This document shows positions 26,029 through 32,757 of a stretch of DNA of 41,014 nucleotides, in pieces. The stretch's first letter is position 1; each line of letters starts with the position of its first letter. The DNA lies in NCBI GenBank assembly GCA_938010565.1, contig CALLUQ010000127.1:1-41014 (forward strand), given 5' to 3'. The stretch is from an uncultured Flavobacteriales bacterium (GTDB lineage Bacteria > Bacteroidota > Bacteroidia > Flavobacteriales_D > CALLUQ01). The notes beneath the pieces were generated by a model. The model had not been told where the DNA came from. It searched no databases and worked only from the letters and a program-made list of their open reading frames with translations. The translations under genes and the position numbers were made by a program.

Positions 26029-26499
26029 ATGAATTTTTGCAAACCAAAAATACTGCCCGTCGTTTTTTTCCTTTTTATCGGAACCACAGCGTTTGGTCAA
26101 TGCAATGATCAATTGATCGATACTGCTCTGACCAAAATAGAATCGTTTACTTATCTAAAAGATTTTAAAGTCCGGTTAAAAAAAGCGAAGAAAAACTCCC
26201 CGCAGGCAGCACGTTATACGGTTATTTTGAGCAAAGACACAAAATACCGGTTTACGACCACCAATGCCAAAGAATATCCGGGAGAGTTGATCTGGACCCT
26301 TTATGACTCCAACGGTGTGGTAATGTCCAACTTTGTTGCCTCCAAAAGCAAGGCCTACTCTGTGGTAGACATGACTTGCAAAAAAAGCGGACGTTACTAC
26401 CTTACGTATTCCTTTTTGGGAGGAGCATCGGGATGTGGCGTAGGGCTGTTATCCTTTCGGAACAAAACCAAAACCATCGACGAACTGATCGACTATTGA
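26029..26499 (+). CDS. Small secreted protein of unknown function
   Basis: 156 residues from ATG 26029, two bases after the lipoprotein stop (an in-frame TTG at 26023 is possible). Signal peptide ~1-25 (FFLFIGTTAFGQ). The mature part has a beta-sandwich look (YRFTTTNAK ... LIWTLYDSNGVVMSNF ... SGRYYLTYSF) that resembles a PPC or discoidin-type fold, plus Cys residues in QCND, MTCKKSG and SGCGVG. Last gene of the signalling operon; may coat or cap the transported material. Inference only. Confidence 0.7.
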   Translation: MNFCKPKILPVVFFLFIGTTAFGQCNDQLIDTALTKIESFTYLKDFKVRLKKAKKNSPQAARYTVILSKDTKYRFTTTNAKEYPGELIWTLYDSNGVVMSNFVASKSKAYSVVDMTCKKSGRYYLTYSFLGGASGCGVGLLSFRNKTKTIDELIDY

Positions 26500-26613
26500 C
26501 CGGTAGGGGTCTGTTCGGCATTTTATCGATTTCTATAGAAAAACTCCGGTAAGTCCGCTCCTTTTTATACATCAAAACGCAATTATCGTTAACTTGCCAG
26601 CGAATATCGGCTT

Positions 26614-27312
26614 ATGCAACTGATCTACTACATTTTTCACATCGGAATTGTATTTATCATTTTTCACTTCATCTGGAGGCTCTTCGTTTTTGCCGTGAAA
26701 CAGGCTTATGGCCCCAATAACCGAAAAGGAGCCCTTAAGCTGGAACGCATGCTTAAACCCGTGAGTATGGTGTTGCTCACTGCCGTTGCAGCCATGAAAG
26801 CCCATGAGTTTGTTAAAATTGCTACGGCAGATTGGGCCATTTATGTTTATGCAGCAACGGGTGCGTTTTTGGTGCATGCTTATTTGCTTGAAAGAGTGCG
26901 AAAATTACCGGAAATGCACTTTAGTTTGAAAGGAGGCCTGGAGATAAACCTACTTGTTGAACCCACCTTAACCGATAAAGTTTTACACTGGGTGTGCCCT
27001 GTATTGTTTATTGTTTTTATCGCCTTTCCGGAATGGGTTACCAATGCTTTTACGGTTGGCTTAAGTAACTACATCAGCGATATTTACAACATTCCGGTAA
27101 TTGGCTGGGTAATTGCTTTGATGGGGTTTTTTTTTCTGGTTCGGATGGTTCTGGCGGCCCTGAATACCTTTTCACACATTTTCAAGCAGGTTTCTCCACA
27201 GGCGGACAAAAGCAAAAAAAGCGACAACCGAGAGGAATTTACCGACTATAAAATTGTAGAAGAGGACGCTCCGGACTCCAACCCTTCCGGGAATCAATTG
27301 CCCAAACGCTAA
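26614..27312 (+). CDS. Multi-pass membrane protein of unknown function
   Basis: 232 residues. Hydrophobic segments lie at about 4-28, 50-66, 72-92, 122-140 and 160-186. The C-terminal ~45 residues are charged and cytoplasmic-looking (KKSDNREEFTDYKIVEEDAP). No motif I recognise. It lies 114 bases after the signalling operon and 107 bases before prc, so it is probably its own unit. Confidence 0.65.
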   Translation: MQLIYYIFHIGIVFIIFHFIWRLFVFAVKQAYGPNNRKGALKLERMLKPVSMVLLTAVAAMKAHEFVKIATADWAIYVYAATGAFLVHAYLLERVRKLPEMHFSLKGGLEINLLVEPTLTDKVLHWVCPVLFIVFIAFPEWVTNAFTVGLSNYISDIYNIPVIGWVIALMGFFFLVRMVLAALNTFSHIFKQVSPQADKSKKSDNREEFTDYKIVEEDAPDSNPSGNQLPKR

Positions 27313-27325
27313 ACCAAATAGCGTT
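27305..27325 (+). terminator. Possible hairpin over the stop codon
   Basis: AACGCTA (27305-27311) and TAGCGTT (27319-27325) form a 7-bp stem that includes the stop codon of the preceding gene. There is no strong T run after it, so this is a weak call. Confidence 0.25.
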
Positions 27326-27419
27326 AAATCTTGTTAAAGACGACGATTAAAACCGCTTCAGGGGGTTTTATTTAAAAGAATTGATCTAATTTTATGTATT
27401 CCGTTTTTACCTCATAGTT

Positions 27420-29600
27420 ATGCAGCCCAAATTTCGAATTGTTTTCACCATCTTTAGTCTGGCTATTTTTGGTCTTACCTGCTCATGGTTCATTTATGAT
27501 CATACACAGGATCAGATCATTCCGGCCCCGGAAGCCCTTCCCGAATTTACCATCGATGCTGAAATTCTTGCCGCTGAGGACGATGAGGCGGCTAAAAATC
27601 AGATCCTGATCAAGATCATATACGAACTGTTGAAGCATTCGCATTACAGCCCCAAAACGGTAGACGATGATTTTTCAACCAAAGTTTACGACCTCTACCT
27701 CGAACGGTTGGATTACAACAAGCGTTTTTTCCTTTCGGAAGACATAAAAGCACTGGAATATTACCGCACCCAACTGGACGATGAGATCAAAGGCGGATCT
27801 TTGCATTTCTTTGATCTGAGTTATGATTTGCTCGATAAGCGTGAAAATCAGGTGATGAGCTGGTATAGCGACCTCCTTGGCCAACCCTTTGATTATACCA
27901 AAAACGAAACCCTCGATTTTGATCCGGAAAACATTTCATGGGCTGCCAACGAAACCCAACTCAAAGCACGTTGGAGGCAATTTCTGAAGTACGAGGTGGT
28001 AAGCATGCTTTCCGATAAGATGGACATGCAGGAAAAGGCCATTGCCGATCAGGATACCGCTGTGGTTATTCTTTCCGAAGAAGACCTCGAAAAAGAGGTT
28101 CGGGGTAAGATCTTAAAGCGTTACGACGACTGGAAAGAACGCCTGACGAAACTGGATCGGGGAGACAGAAGAACGGTGTACCTCAATGCCATTGCCAATC
28201 TTTATGGCCCGCATACTGAATACTTCCCACCGGTTAGCAAAGACAATTTCGACATTTCCATGTCGGGCCAACTTGAAGGCATCGGTGCCCGTTTGATCGA
28301 TAAAGACGGTTACATCAAAATTACATCGTTGGTACCCGGAGGGCCGGCAGCTTTGCAAGGCCACCTGGAAGCCGAAGATAAAATTATTGATGTGCAACAG
28401 GAAAAAGGAGAGCCGGTTAACATTGTGGGATATAAGATTGACGATGCCGTGAAACTTATCCGGGGTAAAAAAGGCACAAAAGTAACCCTTAACGTGAAGA
28501 AGCTCGATGGTTCGATGAAAAAAATAGTGATTACCCGCGATGTGGTGGAGATTGAAGAGACATACGCAAAATCGGCCATTACCGAGTTGAACGGAAGCCG
28601 GGTAGGCCTGATCAATCTGCCCAAGTTTTATGCTGATTTTAATGGAACAGGTGGCCATAGCAGTGCAGCCGATGTTCGCTCCGAAATTAAAAAACTCAAT
28701 GCCGAAAAGGTAGATGGCATCATCCTCGATTTACGAAACAACGGCGGTGGCTCCCTCCGGGATGCCATTGAAATGGGCGGACTCTTTGTAGACAGAGGCC
28801 CTATTTGCCAGGTGAAACAACGCACGGGTAAACCGGAAGTTCTCGAAGACATTGACAGAGGAACCGAGTACGACGGTGCTCTGGTGGTTCTGGTCAACCA
28901 TTTCAGTGCCTCAGCCTCCGAGATCTTTGCTGCAGCCATACAAGATTATGACCGTGGGATCGTACTCGGCAGTAACTCTTCTTTCGGGAAAGGAACCGTG
29001 CAACAATTCCTCGATCTCGACCGGTACTTGCGGCCCGAATATGCCGGCTACCGGCCAATGGGAGCCATCAAGGTTACGCTTCAGAAATTCTACCGCATCA
29101 ATGGCGGTTCTACGCAATTAAAAGGCGTTACGCCTGATATCATCGTTCCGGATGCTTATAGCTTTATGAAAATCGGAGAGCAGGATCATGAATATGTGAT
29201 GGAGTGGGACAAAGTAGCTCCGGCTGATTTCGAAAGATGGCAACCCCACTGGAAGGAAACAAAGGTGATACAATCCAGCAAAGGCCGCATTGCTGCCGAC
29301 TCTACTTTTACACTGATCCATGAAAATGCCCGCCGACTGAAAGATCAGAGGGACCGGACTTCTTTCCCGCTGAACCTGGAAGCCTACCGGGCGGAAGCAA
29401 AACAACTGGATAAAATGGCCAGGAAATACGAAAACATCAACCGGGAAAACAAAGAGCTGAAGGTGTATTCCCCGAAGACGGATGCCCAAGCAATTGCCGG
29501 GGATGAAAAACGCAAAAACCGTGTGGAAGCTTGGCATAAGAACATCCGAAAAGACCCTTACTTACAGGAAGCCATCCGGATCATCAAAGACATGAACTGA
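27420..29600 (+). CDS. prc: Tail-specific (C-terminal processing) protease, Prc/CtpA family S41
   Basis: 726 residues, close to E. coli Prc. An N-terminal membrane anchor or signal (7-25, Cys21 in LTCSWF may be a lipobox), an N-terminal helical region ~50-265, a PDZ domain ~275-375 (GIGARLIDKDGYIKITSLVPGGPA), the S41 peptidase core ~390-575 and a C-terminal DUF3340-type region ~580-720. The catalytic dyad is S498 in FSASASEIF and K523 in FGKGTVQ, 25 residues apart as in known members. It degrades or trims periplasmic proteins from their C-termini. Set apart from its neighbours by gaps on both sides. Confidence 0.93.
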   Translation: MQPKFRIVFTIFSLAIFGLTCSWFIYDHTQDQIIPAPEALPEFTIDAEILAAEDDEAAKNQILIKIIYELLKHSHYSPKTVDDDFSTKVYDLYLERLDYNKRFFLSEDIKALEYYRTQLDDEIKGGSLHFFDLSYDLLDKRENQVMSWYSDLLGQPFDYTKNETLDFDPENISWAANETQLKARWRQFLKYEVVSMLSDKMDMQEKAIADQDTAVVILSEEDLEKEVRGKILKRYDDWKERLTKLDRGDRRTVYLNAIANLYGPHTEYFPPVSKDNFDISMSGQLEGIGARLIDKDGYIKITSLVPGGPAALQGHLEAEDKIIDVQQEKGEPVNIVGYKIDDAVKLIRGKKGTKVTLNVKKLDGSMKKIVITRDVVEIEETYAKSAITELNGSRVGLINLPKFYADFNGTGGHSSAADVRSEIKKLNAEKVDGIILDLRNNGGGSLRDAIEMGGLFVDRGPICQVKQRTGKPEVLEDIDRGTEYDGALVVLVNHFSASASEIFAAAIQDYDRGIVLGSNSSFGKGTVQQFLDLDRYLRPEYAGYRPMGAIKVTLQKFYRINGGSTQLKGVTPDIIVPDAYSFMKIGEQDHEYVMEWDKVAPADFERWQPHWKETKVIQSSKGRIAADSTFTLIHENARRLKDQRDRTSFPLNLEAYRAEAKQLDKMARKYENINRENKELKVYSPKTDAQAIAGDEKRKNRVEAWHKNIRKDPYLQEAIRIIKDMN

Positions 29601-29648
29601 TCGTTTTCTCCGGTTTTCCGAAACCCCGGTATACATGCTCCGTTCCAT

Positions 29649-29691
29649 CCGCTCCCTGCCAACAGGGCAAGGGACAGATGCGGGCTTTTTT
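29649..29691 (+). terminator. Intrinsic terminator of prc
   Basis: CCGCTCCCT (29649-29657) pairs with AGGGA and GCGG (29670-29683), with a small bulge, and is followed by GCTTTTTT (29684-29691). It lies about 50 bases past the prc stop. Confidence 0.45.
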
Positions 29692-29917
29692 GCGTTCCGT
29701 AGCCGTAAGTGAGGTTTTCAAGCAGGAATACCTTCTTGAAATTCCCAGCCAACACTCCTGACACATATCGAATAAAAGGAGAGGTATGATTTTTTTTCCA
29801 CAAAAAAAGGAGTACTTTCAGGAGCTTACCACTTCACAAAAATTAGCGGTGATTTTGCGAAAAAAGGAGTGAGGTGCAATATCATCACAGTTGTATCAAG
29901 AGTGCAGAAGCGGAAAG

Positions 29918-29949
29918 TTTGTATTTGGCAAAGGGAGAACATAGATTTG
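29918..29949 (+). promoter_or_regulatory. Bacteroidota promoter (-33 TTTG, -7 TAnnTTTG)
   Basis: TTTG at 29918-29921, a 20-base spacer and TAGATTTG at 29942-29949 match both consensus boxes at a normal spacing. The expected start of transcription is near 29956, so the ATG at 29974 (codon 6 of the longest frame) would have a short leader, while the ATG at 29959 would be nearly leaderless. Confidence 0.6.
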
Positions 29950-29958
29950 TTCGTTTAA

Positions 29959-30726
29959 ATGACGTATCACAACATGAAAAGTCAGAAACAAAGAATGGAA
30001 AGCTTAGTGTCCGAAGCAAAAGCACACAAAGCAACAAATCATCCGTACTTAATTGATTTACAGAATGGAAATTTCGAAGACCCCCTGTGGGCAATAAAAG
30101 ATTTTTCTGTTCAGTATGCCGGATATACCGCATGGTTTCCCAAATATTTGACGATCACCATGTCGAAATTGGAAAAGCATTCCCATCGCATGCATTTCAT
30201 TCAGAATTTAAGTGAGGAGGGAGGGATCATTGATCCGGATGAAGCAGAAGAACTCAAAAGCCTTGGAATAGAAGAAGATTGGGTGCAAGGCATCCCTCAT
30301 CCGGAACTTTTTAAAAGGTTTCAGCAGGCGCTGGGTGTTCATCCGGACCAGGAGGTGGACGAACCGGTGATTATATGGCGTGAAATGTTTTACTCCATCC
30401 TGCTTCATGGGTCGGCTGCCGAAGCGATCGGAGCAATAGGAATAGGTACCGAAAGCATCGTAAAGTACATGTACCAATACCTCACAAAAGGGATTCAGGA
30501 TCATACCGCTTTGCACAAACGTGATTATGTGTTTTTTGAACTCCACTCCGAAATTGATGATGCACATGGCAAAGCGATGATCGAGGTTGCCAATGAATTA
30601 ACCGAAAACTCTCCTGAAAGCTATTTTGACCTTCGGAAAGGCATGTTAAAGGCACTTGGTTTAAGAGGAATGTTTTGGGACCTGATGCACGAACGGGCAA
30701 AAAACCTTTACAAATGGAAGAAGTAG
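29959..30726 (+). CDS. Haem-oxygenase-like diiron oxidase (TENA/PqqC-like fold)
   Basis: 255 residues (250 if ATG 29974 is used, which the promoter favours). It shows the pattern of the haem-oxygenase-like diiron oxidase/oxygenase family: NLSEEG (E86/E87), PHPELF (H114), a Glu in GIGTES (E165, tentative) and HSEIDDAH (H196, D200, H203). The H-x3-D-x2-H spacing is that of CADD (H174, D178, H181 there). The family cleaves or oxidises amino acids and fatty acids using two irons and oxygen (CADD, UndA, BesC, SznF). The stretch between E87 and H114 is longer than usual. The substrate is unknown. The gene overlaps the methyltransferase by 13 bases, so they act in one pathway. Confidence 0.78.
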   Translation: MTYHNMKSQKQRMESLVSEAKAHKATNHPYLIDLQNGNFEDPLWAIKDFSVQYAGYTAWFPKYLTITMSKLEKHSHRMHFIQNLSEEGGIIDPDEAEELKSLGIEEDWVQGIPHPELFKRFQQALGVHPDQEVDEPVIIWREMFYSILLHGSAAEAIGAIGIGTESIVKYMYQYLTKGIQDHTALHKRDYVFFELHSEIDDAHGKAMIEVANELTENSPESYFDLRKGMLKALGLRGMFWDLMHERAKNLYKWKK

Positions 30727-31481
30727 AAAAAGACACCCGAAGGCTTTACAACAAGCAAGCCGACGATTGGAATAGAAAAGACCCCGTTTTATTATCGGAT
30801 TATTCCGCAAGGCCCTACGTATTGCAGTTGTGCGAACCTTTAAATGATCTTGATGTGCTGGATCTGGGATGTGGAGAAGGGTATGTGGGCAGAGAGATGT
30901 TGAAAAGAGGAGCCCGGCATGTACACGGTATAGATATATCCGGAAAAATGATCGAAAATGCGTTGAAACAGAAGGAACTGCACCACATCGGTAATGCAAC
31001 CTATGCCGTTCAGGATATCCGGGAGTTGAAAGCAGCGGATGATAAAAAGTATGATGTAGTCATCGCGATGTTTTTGTTCAACTACTTATCGGTAGAAGAA
31101 ACGGAAGAAGCCATGCGGAAAGCTTTTACGCTGCTAAAACCCGAAGCACATTTTGTTTTTGCTGTTCCACACCCGCTGCTGGCGTATTTAAAAAAAGATA
31201 AATACCCTTTTTATTTTGATACAACCGGCGGTTATTTTTCAGGCAGGAACGAATTGTTTCCGGGAGAGATATGGAGAAGAGACGGAAAACCGGTCAATGT
31301 GCAATGCATTCATAAAACCATTGAAGATTATTTTCTGTGTTTAAAGAAAGCGGGGTTTAAAAACATGCCGGAATTGCACGAACTCCGGATCAACAAAACC
31401 CATATTGAACTGGATGAACCATTTTTTAAACCGCTTGAAGATCTTCCGCTTCATATGGCATTTAAGTTGCAAAGATCATGA
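30714..31481 (+). CDS. Class I SAM-dependent methyltransferase
   Basis: 255 residues from ATG 30714, overlapping the diiron oxidase end (30726) by 13 bases; an upstream TTG at 30675 is less likely. Motif I is VLDLGCGEGYVG (residues ~45-56), motif II HGIDIS, then an AVQDIREL acidic segment, and the post-motif VIAMFLFNYL. Residues 145-255 form a substrate-binding cap. It is of the UbiE/Methyltransf_11 type and would methylate a small molecule on O, N or C. It overlaps the dioxygenase by ATGA (31478-31481). Substrate not evident. Confidence 0.85.
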   Translation: MEEVEKDTRRLYNKQADDWNRKDPVLLSDYSARPYVLQLCEPLNDLDVLDLGCGEGYVGREMLKRGARHVHGIDISGKMIENALKQKELHHIGNATYAVQDIRELKAADDKKYDVVIAMFLFNYLSVEETEEAMRKAFTLLKPEAHFVFAVPHPLLAYLKKDKYPFYFDTTGGYFSGRNELFPGEIWRRDGKPVNVQCIHKTIEDYFLCLKKAGFKNMPELHELRINKTHIELDEPFFKPLEDLPLHMAFKLQRS

Positions 31482-32413
31482 CCTGGAGGCAAGAGATCAG
31501 GAAATTAAGCTGGAACGGGAACATGCCTGCTCTTGAAGCACATAAAGTGGATATTCCCGAAGAAATAGCAAGCCTGGGTATGGAGGGCATTGCCGAAGGA
31601 GAGAGGTTGAGCGAAAAAGCGTTTAAAAACAGGGCTTCCGGCGATGCTTTCAAAACCATTTCAGGCTGGGCAAAAAAATTCCGGACAAAAATGGATCAGG
31701 CTCCTGGCTTTGTTTTATTGAACACTGCCGGAGAAGCGGTTAACGACCATCAGCTTACCGCTTTGTATTACATGATTGCGCATGGGTTTGGCAACTTGAA
31801 CACCCGATACGGAGAGCTGTTTGAAGTAAAAGACCGCCAGTTGGATTATACGAAACAAGCCATACCCGTTTCAAAAACGAAAGCCTCAACCGGATTTCAT
31901 ACCGACAGTACCGCAAAAGAATATAGCCCGAAAGTAGTGGGGTTATTGTGCTTGCGCCCTGCTTTAAAAGGAGGTATATCATTGCTGGCCAATGCCGCCG
32001 ATCTGTTTGAATGGCTGAATAAAAACCATCCTGAAAGTATAGCGCCTCTTTCTCAACCCATTATTCGTGATGTGATCACCCCGGGATCTGATACCCATAC
32101 GGAAGCCATACGGAAGAACCAATTTCCGGTATTTTCTTTTGAGTACAAAGAATTTAAATTCAGATACATGCGATACTGGATAACAACAGGGTACGAACGA
32201 TCGCTTACCGTTATTCCGGAAGAATTGGATGATGCATTAAACCGGATTGAGGAATACTTCAACGCAGATGAAAATACAACAAGATATAAGATGAAAAGAG
32301 GCGATATGCTATTTATAAATAACAACTTCCTTTGCCATAACAGAACATCATACACAGATACACCCGGGGTTCCGAATAAACGAACATTGATCAGAACATG
32401 GATAAATCCATAA
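31478..32413 (+). CDS. TauD/TfdA-like Fe(II)/2-oxoglutarate dioxygenase
   Basis: 311 residues. The iron facial triad is visible: H141 and D143 in FHTDST, and H287 in FLCHNRTSY; the 2-oxoglutarate-binding Arg is likely R303 or R306 in the final strand (LIRTW). KxxxxGFHTD is typical of TauD/CAS-like clavaminate-synthase superfamily members. It would hydroxylate, desaturate or otherwise oxidise a small substrate with 2-oxoglutarate and oxygen. The start overlaps the methyltransferase stop (ATGA), so all three enzymes are translationally coupled. The N-terminal ~75 residues have no known motif. Confidence 0.85.
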   Translation: MTWRQEIRKLSWNGNMPALEAHKVDIPEEIASLGMEGIAEGERLSEKAFKNRASGDAFKTISGWAKKFRTKMDQAPGFVLLNTAGEAVNDHQLTALYYMIAHGFGNLNTRYGELFEVKDRQLDYTKQAIPVSKTKASTGFHTDSTAKEYSPKVVGLLCLRPALKGGISLLANAADLFEWLNKNHPESIAPLSQPIIRDVITPGSDTHTEAIRKNQFPVFSFEYKEFKFRYMRYWITTGYERSLTVIPEELDDALNRIEEYFNADENTTRYKMKRGDMLFINNNFLCHNRTSYTDTPGVPNKRTLIRTWINP

Positions 32414-32490
32414 ACGTTTGCCGGTACATTCCGAATCGAACGGATCATAAAAAAGCACGGCAATTTATTTCAAATATGTATGATTTTTAC

Positions 32491-32498
32491 TACCTTTG
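32491..32498 (+). promoter_or_regulatory. TAnnTTTG -7 element upstream of the outer-membrane protein
   Basis: TACCTTTG followed by CA is a perfect -7 match, 259 bases upstream of the ATG at 32758. The leader would be ~255 bases long, which is unusual and leaves room for a regulatory leader or the short ORF at 32575. Confidence 0.45.
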
Positions 32499-32574
32499 CA
32501 GCATTTTTTAAGTAAAATTGTTTTGAGATCATTTAACATAATCTAATGCTAACACCAAATAATCTTCTAAGTTC

Positions 32575-32721
32575 ATGTTGTTTAAATACGAGAGACTCTT
32601 CGAAAATTACTTAAATCTTCGGTTCGCATTTCCACTTATGCGTATGCTGCCCATGGTTGTGTATAAAGAAAGCTCTTCAAAATCATGCATTTTAGCTTCT
32701 TCGTGTTCAGATAGTATTTAA
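32575..32721 (+). CDS. Possible 48-residue leader ORF
   Basis: ATG 32575 to TAA 32719-32721, beginning MLFKYERLFENY and ending CSDSI. It lies inside the long leader of the barrel gene and ends 36 bases before its start. It has no recognised motif. It may be a real small protein, a leader peptide that regulates translation downstream, or chance. Confidence 0.2.
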   Translation: MLFKYERLFENYLNLRFAFPLMRMLPMVVYKESSSKSCILASSCSDSI

Positions 32722-32757
32722 GCGTGTTTGTAAAGCGATTTCACATATACTACACCT

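Larger units (their letters stand above)
29601..29958 (+). other. 358-bp intergenic region
   Basis: No convincing gene. It holds the prc terminator (29649-29691), an imperfect inverted repeat TTTCAAG/CTTGAAA (29716-29722 and 29735-29741), AT-rich sequence, and the promoter of the diiron-oxidase gene (29918-29949). Confidence 0.5.

Noticed and set aside
29874-30056. Plus-strand 60-residue ORF before the diiron oxidase
   Set aside because: Non-ATG start, spans the promoter, and overlaps the oxidase start in another frame.
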